The notes under the pieces are model-generated. The model was not told the DNA's origin, did no database searches, and saw only the letters and a program-made list of their open reading frames with translations. Shown piece by piece: positions 15,411 to 22,878 of a stretch of 35,359 bases of DNA; positions within the stretch are counted from its first letter, which is position 1, and each line of letters opens with the position of its first letter. This DNA comes from Acidimicrobiaceae bacterium (GTDB taxonomy: Bacteria; Actinomycetota; Acidimicrobiia; Acidimicrobiales; Aldehydirespiratoraceae): positions 120,001-155,359 of the forward strand of contig JAPOUM010000001.1 of NCBI GenBank assembly GCA_026708645.1, given 5' to 3'. The translations under genes and the position numbers were made by a program.

Positions 15411-16318
15411 GCGACGCCGCCCCCCGTCAGACTGCCGGCAGCGGCGCCTGCTCCGGTGACGCTGACGACGCAGCCACCGTCGAAGCGTCGGTCACGATCA
15501 CCGTCGACGACCGGCGCGTGTCGGTGCCCGAAGGCGCCACGATCGGTGCGGCCTGCGTCGCTGCCGGGGTGGACACGCCGACGCTGTGCTGGGCCGAGAA
15601 CCTCACCCCGGTCAACGTCTGCCGGGTCTGCGTGGTCGAGCTCGAAGGCTCGCGGGCGCTGGTCCCGTCGTGCTCGCGCGCCGCCGACGAAGGCATGGTG
15701 GTGCACACCGACACGCCGCGTGTGCGTCACAGCCGCCGCATGGTGCTGGAGTTTCTGGGCTCGGGCGTCGATCTCAGCCAAGCCGACGACCTGAATCATT
15801 GGATCGACGTCTACGGCGCCGACTGCGACCGTTACAGCGCCGACGGCTATGAAGCGGCCCGGATCGACGAGCCTGTCAAGATCCAGGACGAGCTCTACAT
15901 CCGCGACTACTCCAAATGCGTCCTGTGCTACAAATGCGTCGAGGCTTGCGGTGACGACGCTCAGCACACTTACGCCATCGCAGTCTCGGGCCGGGGCTTC
16001 GACGCGCGGATATCCACCGAGTTCGATGTGGCTCTGCCGGATTCGGCGTGCGTCTACTGCGGCAACTGCGTGGCAGTGTGCCCCACGGGAGCTTTGCAGT
16101 TCAAGACCGAGCACGACCTGCGCCAGGCCGATCGCTGGAGGCCCGACGAGCAGTCGGTGACTCGCACGGTCTGCTCCTACTGCGGGGTGGGATGCAACCT
16201 CGAGCTGCACGTGCAAGACGAGCGCATCGTCAAAGTGACCTCCCCGTCGGATCATTCGGTCACCAGCGGCCATCTCTGCATCAAGGGCCGCTTCGGCTGG
16301 CAGTACGTCCACGGCTAG
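15407..16318 (+). CDS. Formate dehydrogenase iron-sulfur subunit: detached N-terminal part of FdhA/FdsA
   Basis: The ATG at 15407 overlaps the preceding stop (ATGA), giving 303 residues. A NuoG-like [2Fe-2S] domain has C61-x10-C72-x2-C75-x13-C89. Two [4Fe-4S] ferredoxin motifs follow (C171, C174, C177, C181 and C215, C218, C221, C225). The C-terminus holds the Mo-site [4Fe-4S] motif C256-x2-C259-x3-C263-x27-C291 with the conserved Lys of CIKGRF, and then stops at WQYVHG. In FdsA-type proteins this point continues directly into the catalytic domain; here that domain is the separate gene at 11427-13430. The usual His-Cys3 cluster segment after the [2Fe-2S] domain is absent (no CxxCxxxxxC between 90 and 165). 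The product must associate with the catalytic part for function. Confidence 0.92.
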   Translation: MSDAAPRQTAGSGACSGDADDAATVEASVTITVDDRRVSVPEGATIGAACVAAGVDTPTLCWAENLTPVNVCRVCVVELEGSRALVPSCSRAADEGMVVHTDTPRVRHSRRMVLEFLGSGVDLSQADDLNHWIDVYGADCDRYSADGYEAARIDEPVKIQDELYIRDYSKCVLCYKCVEACGDDAQHTYAIAVSGRGFDARISTEFDVALPDSACVYCGNCVAVCPTGALQFKTEHDLRQADRWRPDEQSVTRTVCSYCGVGCNLELHVQDERIVKVTSPSDHSVTSGHLCIKGRFGWQYVHG

Positions 16319-16369
16319 TCGGCGCCCTTTCACACCGGCGCAGCCGCCGTCCCCGAATCCCGAGTCGAG

Positions 16370-16375
16370 TAGGAT
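16370..16375 (+). promoter_or_regulatory. -10 box TAGGAT, leaderless-type promoter
   Basis: TAGGAT ends 8 bases before the ATG at 16384. It suggests that the hydratase gene has its own promoter and is not merely the last gene of the formate dehydrogenase operon. Confidence 0.45.
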
Positions 16376-16383
16376 CGAACGCC

Positions 16384-17175
16384 ATGACGCCTGATCTCTC
16401 ACTGCTCGCAGCCGCAGCGCAACGGCTCCGCGACGCGGCCGCTGCCGGCGAGCCTTGCGAGCCGGCGCGCTCCATGACCGGCGGCGATATCACGCCCGAA
16501 GCCGGCTATCAGATACAGCAGATCAACACCGACCACTGGCGGGCCGAAAGCCGCCGCGTCAGCGGGCACAAAGTCGGGCTGACCAACCCGGCAGTGCAGC
16601 GGCAACTCGGGGTCGGCCAACCCGTCTGGGGTGTGTTGTTCGCCGACAACTGTCGCAGCGACGGCGCCGACATCGGCGGCGAGGGCCTGATCGAGCCGCG
16701 GGTCGAGGTCGAAGTGGCGGTGGTCCTCGGGGACGCTCTGGACAGCGGTCGCCACACTGTGGCCGACGCGATCAACGCCACTGCTTACGTGCTGCCGGCG
16801 CTGGAGATAGTCGACAGTCGCATCAACTGGGACATCACCGCCGGAGACATGATCGCCGACAGCGCCGGCGCCGGACTCTATGTGCTGGGAACCCGCCCGG
16901 TGGAGCTCTCGAAGGTCGATCTGCGCCGTGCGGGGATGCGTCTCGACATCAACGGCGAGCACGCAGCCTCCGGCACGGGCGCCGCCTGCATGGGCAACCC
17001 TCTGAACGCTTTGGTGTGGCTGGCAGACGCCCTGTGCGACTACGGCGCCCCGCTGCAAGCCGGCGAATGCGTCATGACCGGCTCGCTGTGTGGGATGCTG
17101 TCGATCTCCGACGGCGACGAACTGCTCGCGGAGATCGACGGCGTCGGCGTCGTCTCAGCCGCTCTGAGAGGCTGA
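16384..17175 (+). CDS. 2-keto-4-pentenoate hydratase family protein
   Basis: This 263-residue protein belongs to the FAH/MhpD-type hydratases that add water to 2-oxo-pent-4-enoate in meta-cleavage pathways; related members are decarboxylases. Family features are GHKVGLTNPAVQRQLGVGQP (about 59-78), the metal-site acidic cluster EPRVEVEVAVVL, PALEIVDSRI and the C-terminal VMTGSLCGMLSISDGDEL. ATG 16384 gives the normal length; longer upstream readings would overlap the previous gene. The neighbouring alpha-hydroxy-acid oxidase and dienelactone-hydrolase-like genes suggest a small catabolic group, but no ring-cleavage enzyme is present. Confidence 0.88.
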   Translation: MTPDLSLLAAAAQRLRDAAAAGEPCEPARSMTGGDITPEAGYQIQQINTDHWRAESRRVSGHKVGLTNPAVQRQLGVGQPVWGVLFADNCRSDGADIGGEGLIEPRVEVEVAVVLGDALDSGRHTVADAINATAYVLPALEIVDSRINWDITAGDMIADSAGAGLYVLGTRPVELSKVDLRRAGMRLDINGEHAASGTGAACMGNPLNALVWLADALCDYGAPLQAGECVMTGSLCGMLSISDGDELLAEIDGVGVVSAALRG

Positions 17176-17186
17176 CGGCGCGGCGA

Positions 17187-17237
17187 ACGCAGCGCCGACG
17201 AGCGCCGTGAAGCGGCGAGCCGCCGCTGGCGCTGCGT
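17187..17237. terminator. Strong bidirectional hairpin between convergent genes
   Basis: ACGCAGCGCC (17187-17196) pairs perfectly with GGCGCTGCGT (17228-17237). Nested inside, AGCGGCG (17211-17217) pairs with CGCCGCT (17221-17227) around a 3-base loop. It fills the convergent spacer and ends next to the stop of the oxidase gene. No T run is present. Confidence 0.6.
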
Positions 17238-18392
17238 CTATGCGCTCGCCGCGAAGCGAGGGTCGCGCTCTCTCAGTTCGTCGAGCCGCTCGCAGCCGAG
17301 CTGGTGCATCGCTGCGGTCAGCTGCTGCTCGAACAGCCGGGCCACGAACTCCGCTCCGCCCGTCCCAAGAGCGCCCAGGCCGTACATGAACGACCGGCCC
17401 GCGAAAACGAAGCTCGCGCCCAACGCCAGCGCTCTGGCGACGTCGAGGCCGCTGCGCACCCCGCCGTCGAAAAGCACCGGCATCGTGTCGCCGACACGCT
17501 CCAGCACCGGCCCCAGCGCCTCGACCGCAGCGGGAGCAGCGTCGAACTGTCGTCCGCCGTGGTTGGACACCACCACAGCGTCGGCGCCCGTGTCGGCGCA
17601 GCGCTGCGCGTCCTCGGCGTCGAGGATGCCCTTCACTACGAGCGGCCCCGGCCAGCGTCGGCGCGTCTCGGCCAGATAAGCCCAGTTGAGCGTGCCGCCG
17701 AGGTTGGCGCCCACGAAGCCGGCGAGATCGCGCAGCGTCGAGGTGTCCACGTAAGGCGCCAAGGTGCGGAACCGCGGCAGTCCGTTGCGCAGCAGTCCCC
17801 AGGTCCAAGCCGGGCGCAGCGCGGCATGGCCGACATGGCGCGGCGTGACCCGCGGCGGCATCGAGATGCGCTGGCGGGTCTGGCGCTCCCGACGAGCCGG
17901 CCAGGGGACGTCGGCGGTTACCACGAGCACTCCGAACCCCGCCCGACGGGCCCGCTCGATCAGATCGTCGCGGACGGAGGTGTCACGCGGCGGATAGAGC
18001 TGGAACCAGCCCATGCCGCCGGCTCGCGGGCCCGTCTCGGACACGTCGGCGGAGTTGACGGTGCTGGCGACGTAAGGGATGCGGCAGCGCGCGGCGGCAT
18101 CGGCGAGAGCCGCGTCGGCGCCCGGCCAGATCAGCCCGGTGAGACCCACCGGAGCGATGCCCACCGGCAGCGAGTAGCGCACCCCGAACAGTTCGGCGCC
18201 GACGTCGGGTTCGAGCCTTCCCTTCAGGAACTGCGGAGTGAGCAGCACCCGTTGCAGGCATTCGGCGTTGCGCGCCGCGGCGCGCTCGGCGCCCTCGCCG
18301 CTGTCGAGGTATTCCCAGGCGAAGCGGGGGATCCGTCTGCGGGCTTTGCGCCGCAGATCCTCCACCGTCAGATACTTGAGCTGCGCCCTCAA
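17238..18392 (-). CDS. FMN-dependent alpha-hydroxy-acid oxidase
   Basis: This TIM-barrel flavoprotein of the glycolate oxidase / lactate monooxygenase / mandelate dehydrogenase family oxidises a 2-hydroxy acid to the 2-keto acid. Visible features are the N-terminal DLRRKARRRIPRFAWEYLDS segment, PVGIAPVGLTGL, FQLYPPRD with the active-site Tyr, LVVKGIL with the FMN Lys, the catalytic SNHGGRQFDAAPA and GVRSGLDVARALALGASFV. The best start is TTG 18392, which overlaps the TGA of the upstream gene (TTGA) and gives 384 residues. A longer reading to 18476 has an N-terminus unlike the family. The substrate is not determinable. Confidence 0.88.
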   Translation of the reverse strand: MRAQLKYLTVEDLRRKARRRIPRFAWEYLDSGEGAERAAARNAECLQRVLLTPQFLKGRLEPDVGAELFGVRYSLPVGIAPVGLTGLIWPGADAALADAAARCRIPYVASTVNSADVSETGPRAGGMGWFQLYPPRDTSVRDDLIERARRAGFGVLVVTADVPWPARRERQTRQRISMPPRVTPRHVGHAALRPAWTWGLLRNGLPRFRTLAPYVDTSTLRDLAGFVGANLGGTLNWAYLAETRRRWPGPLVVKGILDAEDAQRCADTGADAVVVSNHGGRQFDAAPAAVEALGPVLERVGDTMPVLFDGGVRSGLDVARALALGASFVFAGRSFMYGLGALGTGGAEFVARLFEQQLTAAMHQLGCERLDELRERDPRFAASA

Positions 18393-19174
18393 CGCAGAGC
18401 GCTGTCGAACAGCGCCAAGGTGCAGGTCCAGGCCCGCTCGGCGGCGGCCCGGTTGTAGTTCGGCGCGCCCGGCCAAGTGAAGCCGTGACCAGCTCCGGGG
18501 AGCAGATCGACCGCAGCGCGCTCGCCCAGCGCCGACAGGGCCTCGATGAACGGCTGCATGGAGGCGACCGTCATCAGATTGTCGTCCTCGCCGAAGCCCG
18601 CATACAGCGAGCCCGACAACTCTGCCGCGCTGCGGTGCGGAGAGTCAGGCCTGTCGTCCACCAAGAAGGACGGATGCCACATGGCCCCGGCCGCGAACCT
18701 CTCGGGCAGTCGCATCATCGTGCGGAAAACCGCTCGAGCCCCCAAACAGAAGCCGACGCATCCGAGCCTCCCCAGAGGGTCGCCCGGATCGCCGGAGTCT
18801 TGGTTCTCGGCGGAGCGCGCTGCGGCGAGGGCTTCAAGGACTGCGTCCGCGTCTCGCTGGATGCCGTCGTCGTCGAGCGCCGCCATGTAGCTGTTCAGAC
18901 GATCCTGGGAACTCGGGTCGGCGGCCAGTTCGTGAGGCCCGAAACCGATCAGGGCGCCGTGGCGGTGGTAGAGGTCCGGGATCACCACGTCGAAGCCGTG
19001 CGCGGCCAGGCGACGAGCGAAAGCCCTCATGGCGTCACGAACGCCCATGCGGTCCTGGAACAGCACCACCGCCGGGCAGGCGCCGCCGGCCGCGGGACGA
19101 GCCCGCGGCGCCAGGAGCGCGGCGCCGTCGCTTTCGACGACCAGCATCGACTCTCGTACTCCGAGGGTGTTCAC
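18389..19174 (-). CDS. Dienelactone hydrolase family protein
   Basis: This alpha/beta hydrolase (261 residues from GTG 19174) has the dienelactone hydrolase nucleophile elbow GFCLGA with C143, and H230 in GAGHGFTWPG; the acid is probably D197 or D198 in YAGFGEDDNL. GTG 19174 is chosen because TAGCTT lies 8 bases upstream and GAGG immediately before it; ATG 19147 is an alternative. The strand after the first beta segment reads FQDRMG, where dienelactone hydrolases usually have a Glu (QEIFG-like). It is translationally coupled to the oxidase. The substrate is unknown. Confidence 0.85.
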   Translation of the reverse strand: MNTLGVRESMLVVESDGAALLAPRARPAAGGACPAVVLFQDRMGVRDAMRAFARRLAAHGFDVVIPDLYHRHGALIGFGPHELAADPSSQDRLNSYMAALDDDGIQRDADAVLEALAAARSAENQDSGDPGDPLGRLGCVGFCLGARAVFRTMMRLPERFAAGAMWHPSFLVDDRPDSPHRSAAELSGSLYAGFGEDDNLMTVASMQPFIEALSALGERAAVDLLPGAGHGFTWPGAPNYNRAAAERAWTCTLALFDSALR

Positions 19175-19182
19175 AGCCTCAC

Positions 19183-19188
19183 AAGCTA
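19183..19188 (-). promoter_or_regulatory. -10 box TAGCTT, leaderless-type promoter (minus strand)
   Basis: On the minus strand TAGCTT ends 8 bases before GTG 19174 and supports that start codon for the dienelactone-hydrolase-like gene. Confidence 0.45.
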
Positions 19189-19254
19189 GTGCTGCCCCGC
19201 CGACGGTGCTGTGTCGCGGATCGGCCGCCCTGCGCGGGCACGGACGGCAGCGAC

Positions 19255-19286
19255 GACAGCTCGACAGCCTGACAGCCTGACAGCCA
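19255..19286 (+). repeat. Four tandem 8-bp GACAGCNN units in a divergent promoter
   Basis: GACAGC occurs four times with exact 8-bp spacing (19255, 19263, 19271, 19279), the variable bases being TC, CT, CT and CA. The array lies about 40-70 bp upstream of the ATP-grasp gene and about 80-110 bp upstream of the divergent hydrolase gene. It may be an iterated regulator site or a simple slippage repeat. Confidence 0.6.
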
Positions 19287-19312
19287 ACACGCACTGCCGG
19301 TGCTGCGTCATC

Positions 19313-19318
19313 TACGCT
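19313..19318 (+). promoter_or_regulatory. -10 box TACGCT, leaderless-type promoter
   Basis: TACGCT ends 8 bases before GTG 19327 and supports that start for the ATP-grasp gene and the whole three-gene operon. Confidence 0.5.
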
Positions 19319-19326
19319 GACGCTTC

Positions 19327-20841
19327 GTGCCTAGCGACCGGTCAGATCGCGTCGACGGCTTGCTCGACGGCTACCTCGCCGGCGGCGCAGCCCGCCGAGG
19401 CTACGACGAAGCCTTCGCCGCCGACGGCAGCAAGCGGCGCATCTACCGCAAGATCATCGACCGCTTCGCCGAGCTCGACACCAGCGAAGTCGAGCGGCTC
19501 GAGAAGCTGGTCGCCGACGAGTTCCGCCGTCAGGGCATCACCTTCACCGTCTACAGCGACGACCAGGGCACTGAGCGCATCTGGCCCATGGATCTCTTCC
19601 CCCGGCTCATCGCCGCGGCCGAATGGGAGCATCTGGCCAGAGGCTTGAGCCAGAGGGTCGTGGCTCTCAACTGTTTTCTGGCGGATCTCTACAGCGGCGA
19701 AGCGCAGGCCGTCGCCGACGGCGTGCTGCCCCGCTGGGTGGTGTTGACGTCGAAAGGCTTCGAGCGCAACGCCATGGGCATAGCCGTGCCGCACGGGGCG
19801 CACTGCAACATCGCCGGCATCGACGTCGTGCGCAACGCAGAGGGCCGTTTCCAAGTGCTGGAGGACAACCTGCGCAATCCCAGCGGCATCTCCTACGTGA
19901 TCGAGAACCGCGCGGCCATGGCCAAAGCTTGCAGCTGGCTCTTCTACGACCATCCGGTGGCGCCGACCGACAATTACGGACGGATGCTGCGCTCCACTCT
20001 GGACTCGATGGCGCCGGGCGGCAAGGACGCGCCTCATGTGGTGGTGCTGACGCCGGGCATATACAACTCGGCCTACTTCGAGCACGCCTTCCTGGCTCGT
20101 GCGATGGGCGTGGAACTGGTCGAAGGCCGAGACTTGGTGGTGGACGGCCACACCGTCTATTCCCGCACCATCGACGGCTTGGTGCCCGTGGACGTGATCT
20201 ATCGCCGCATCGACGACGGATTCTTGGATCCTGTGGCTTTCCGGCCGGACTCGACTCTGGGCGTTCCCGGGCTGCTGGGGGCTTTGCGGGCCGGCACGGT
20301 GACAGTGTGCAACGCCATCGGCAACGGCGTGGTCGACGACAAGGCCGTGTATCCCTACGTGCCCGAGTTGATCCGCTACTACCTCGGCGAGGCGCCGATC
20401 GTCGACAACGTGGACACCTACATGATGTGGGATCCCGAGCAGCGAAGCGACGCCTTGGCGCGCCTGGATCAGCTGGTGGCCAAACCGGCGGCGGAGTCCG
20501 GCGGATACGGGGTGCTGATCGGGCCTCACGCCACCGAACAGGAGCTCGAGCAGGCCCGTGCTGCCATCGAAGCCGACCCGCGGAACTGGATCGTGCAGGA
20601 ACTCGTGCAGCTTTCGACGCTGCCGTCGTTCGCAGGCGAGAGTTTCGAGCCGCGCCATCTCGATCTGCGGCCCTTCGTGCTGACCGGCGAACGCACCGAG
20701 GTGTTCCCCGGCGGTTTGACACGGGTCGCCATGCGCGAGGGCTCGCTGATCGTGAACTCGTCGCAGGGCGGCGGCTCCAAAGACACCTGGGTGCTCTCGG
20801 CGGCGCCGGAGGCGCCTGAAGGGTCGGAGGGATCGGTGTGA
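19327..20841 (+). CDS. Circularly permuted ATP-grasp type 2 protein
   Basis: This 504-residue protein belongs to the circularly permuted ATP-grasp family formerly called DUF404/DUF407. Characteristic segments are LEDNLRNPSGISYVIENR (about 178-195), GNGVVDDKAVYPYVPELIRY (about 336-355), KPAAESGGYGVLIGP and the C-terminal LSTLPSFAGESFEPRHLDLR with GGLTRVAMREGSLIVNSSQG. ATP-grasp enzymes form amide or peptide bonds through acyl phosphates, and published genomic analyses predict amidoligase roles for this family. The stop overlaps the GTG of the alpha-E gene. The substrate is unknown. Confidence 0.93.
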   Translation: MPSDRSDRVDGLLDGYLAGGAARRGYDEAFAADGSKRRIYRKIIDRFAELDTSEVERLEKLVADEFRRQGITFTVYSDDQGTERIWPMDLFPRLIAAAEWEHLARGLSQRVVALNCFLADLYSGEAQAVADGVLPRWVVLTSKGFERNAMGIAVPHGAHCNIAGIDVVRNAEGRFQVLEDNLRNPSGISYVIENRAAMAKACSWLFYDHPVAPTDNYGRMLRSTLDSMAPGGKDAPHVVVLTPGIYNSAYFEHAFLARAMGVELVEGRDLVVDGHTVYSRTIDGLVPVDVIYRRIDDGFLDPVAFRPDSTLGVPGLLGALRAGTVTVCNAIGNGVVDDKAVYPYVPELIRYYLGEAPIVDNVDTYMMWDPEQRSDALARLDQLVAKPAAESGGYGVLIGPHATEQELEQARAAIEADPRNWIVQELVQLSTLPSFAGESFEPRHLDLRPFVLTGERTEVFPGGLTRVAMREGSLIVNSSQGGGSKDTWVLSAAPEAPEGSEGSV

Positions 20842-21848
20842 TCCTGGCACGCCATGCTGAGGCCTTGTTGTGGGCGGGCCGCTACTTGGAACGCGCCGAG
20901 AGCACGGCCCGATGCCTCAACTACGCGGCGAAATCGGTCATCGAGCTGCGAGACGACGAAGCCCGAGCCGAGGGCGAGCTGCTGATTCGCACACTGGGTC
21001 TGCAGAACGAGCTGGCCGCGGCGGGGCCGCTTCTGAGCCGTCCTCAGCTGGTGGCGTTCCTGCTGTCTGACAGGGACAACCCCGGCTCGCTGGTGTCGGC
21101 AGTGTGCGCGGTGCGCGAGAACCTTCGCACCGTCCGCGACCGCATCCCGATCGAACTGTGGGAGGAGGTCAACGGCCTCTACCTCAAGTTCCCGTTCTTG
21201 GGCCACGAATCCGAGATCAGCGGACTGCACGAGGTGCTGCTCACCGTGAGGACGGCGTGCCTGGCGGTCTCGGGGGTGATGAACGAAGGCATGCGCCGCG
21301 ACGAGGGCCACGCCTTGATGGTCGTGGGTCGGATGCTGGAGCGTTCGATTTTCACTGTCGGCCTGCTCGAGGCGACCTGCTCGGATCCGCGCGGGCGAGC
21401 CGACGCCACCCGGATGCTGCGCCTCACCAGCTCGTTGCAGGCATTCCACCGCCGGCACAGCAACGCTCCCGAATACGACAGCGTGACCCGCTATCTGCTG
21501 CACGCCGCCGAGTTGCCCCGCTCGCTGCTGTCGAGCCTCACCGCCGCCGAGCAGAGCCTCAGCAAGCTCGGCTCTCCGGGGAGCCTGCTCGAGCAGTCGC
21601 GTCGCAGGGCGGGGCTGCTGCGGGCCCGCTTGGAGCTCGGCCAGGTGGAGCAGGAGATGGAGTCGGCGCCGGCGGCGATGCTCACGAGCCTCGCCGGCGA
21701 GTTGGCGGATCTGGCCGACGAGGTGTGCTCCGGCATCGTGCCGCCTCTGGCCATCGCCACGGTTCATTCCCAGTTCGTTCGTCCCGGAGCGGACTCCGAC
21801 CCCGACGGCGACGGGGAATCCGCTGCAGCCGGCGGGTTCGTGCCATGA
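20838..21848 (+). CDS. Alpha-E domain protein (DUF403)
   Basis: This 336-residue, almost entirely helical protein of the alpha-E family starts with ILARHAEALLWAGRYLERAE, the typical family N-terminus, followed by AVRENLRTVRDRIPIELWEE and a GMRRDEGHALMVVGRMLERS segment. GTG 20838 overlaps the stop of the ATP-grasp gene (GTGA), and its own stop overlaps the next ATG. Proteins of this family nearly always accompany the circularly permuted ATP-grasp and transglutaminase genes. The biochemical role is not known. Confidence 0.93.
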   Translation: MILARHAEALLWAGRYLERAESTARCLNYAAKSVIELRDDEARAEGELLIRTLGLQNELAAAGPLLSRPQLVAFLLSDRDNPGSLVSAVCAVRENLRTVRDRIPIELWEEVNGLYLKFPFLGHESEISGLHEVLLTVRTACLAVSGVMNEGMRRDEGHALMVVGRMLERSIFTVGLLEATCSDPRGRADATRMLRLTSSLQAFHRRHSNAPEYDSVTRYLLHAAELPRSLLSSLTAAEQSLSKLGSPGSLLEQSRRRAGLLRARLELGQVEQEMESAPAAMLTSLAGELADLADEVCSGIVPPLAIATVHSQFVRPGADSDPDGDGESAAAGGFVP

Positions 21849-22828
21849 AGCTCGACATCCACTACCGCATGCATTTCCGCTACTCCGATCCGGTCACCGA
21901 AGCTCAGAACGAAGTGCGGGTGCGCCCCCGAGACGACGACTGTCAGCGGGTCGTGTCGTACCGGCTGGCGTCGCAGCCTGCCGCTGCGGTGCTTCAAGCC
22001 GTCGACTATTGGGGCACGGTCGTGGAGCATCTCGGAGTGCGCACTCCCCACACAGAGATGGAGTTGCGGGCCGAAGCCTCAGTGGAGACTTCGCCGCGTC
22101 CCGCGCCCGACGGCGACGCGGACAGATCCGCTGTTCGCGAGCCGAGCTTCCGCGATGCATATTTCGAGATGCTCGCAGCATCGCCGCACGTGCGATGGTC
22201 CGAAGGCGACGCCGTGGCCCGCAAGGCTCGGGCGGCCGTCGACGGCGCCGACACGTTCGCCATGATGGTGGCCGCCGTCATAGAAGACGTGCGCGCGACG
22301 CTTCGCTACGAGCCCGGCAGCACAGAGATCGGGGTTTCTCTGGCTGAGATACTCGAAGGCCGTGCCGGGGTCTGCCAAGACTACGCCCACCTAGCCATCG
22401 GCATGATGCGCAGCATCGGCATTCCCGCCCGGTACGTGTCGGGCTACCTGTTCGCCGCAGACGAGACGGCCTTGCCCGAAGAGGCTGCTTCGCCCGACGA
22501 CGCCCCCGAGGCGGTGAGTGTTCAGACCCACGCCTGGCTCGAGGCGGCCGTGCCTGGCTGGGGCTGGTGGGCGCTCGACCCCACCAACGGCGGCACGGTG
22601 GGGGAGCGTCACGTGGTCATCGGCTGCGGTCGCGACTACGGCGACGTGCCTCCGGTCCGCGGGGCGTTCATGGGCTCGGGAACAGCCGACGTCGATGCCG
22701 AGGTGGTGATCGGCAAGCGCCGCTCGCGCGACGCGTTCGTGTATGCGCCGCGCCGTCCTGCCGATCCCGCAGCCGGGGTCGTTCCCCAAGACGCCTTCTG
22801 GGGCCAACAGCAGCAGCAACAACAATAA
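21845..22828 (+). CDS. Transglutaminase-like protease-fold protein of the ATP-grasp module
   Basis: The ATG at 21845 overlaps the alpha-E stop and gives 327 residues. An N-terminal bacterial transglutaminase-associated beta domain (about 1-85, FRYSDPVTEAQNEVRVRPRD) precedes the papain-like transglutaminase core with catalytic C177 (GRAGVCQDYAHLAIGMMRS), H229 (VQTHAWLEA) and D245 (WWALDPTNGG). Such proteins may cut or cross-link peptides. The protein ends in seven consecutive Gln, encoded by a CAA/CAG run, an unusual tail for this family. It completes the three-gene coupled operon. Confidence 0.93.
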   Translation: MKLDIHYRMHFRYSDPVTEAQNEVRVRPRDDDCQRVVSYRLASQPAAAVLQAVDYWGTVVEHLGVRTPHTEMELRAEASVETSPRPAPDGDADRSAVREPSFRDAYFEMLAASPHVRWSEGDAVARKARAAVDGADTFAMMVAAVIEDVRATLRYEPGSTEIGVSLAEILEGRAGVCQDYAHLAIGMMRSIGIPARYVSGYLFAADETALPEEAASPDDAPEAVSVQTHAWLEAAVPGWGWWALDPTNGGTVGERHVVIGCGRDYGDVPPVRGAFMGSGTADVDAEVVIGKRRSRDAFVYAPRRPADPAAGVVPQDAFWGQQQQQQQ

Positions 22829-22866
22829 TCCTGACCGTTTCGGTAGGGATTGCCGGCCTCAGCTGC

Positions 22867-22872
22867 TAGGGT
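22867..22872 (+). promoter_or_regulatory. -10 box TAGGGT, leaderless-type promoter
   Basis: TAGGGT ends 6 bases before the ATG at 22879, the ideal spacing for a leaderless transcript. It indicates that metY is transcribed separately from the transglutaminase gene 50 bp upstream. Confidence 0.5.
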
Positions 22873-22878
22873 CGACTC

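Noticed and set aside
14924..16402. Long minus-strand frame opposite the diaphorase and iron-sulfur genes
   Set aside because: It has no recognisable domain and mirrors the codon bias of the conserved plus-strand genes.
17304..18458. Long plus-strand frame opposite the alpha-hydroxy-acid oxidase
   Set aside because: It is an antisense shadow with no domain features; the oxidase motifs are clear on the minus strand.
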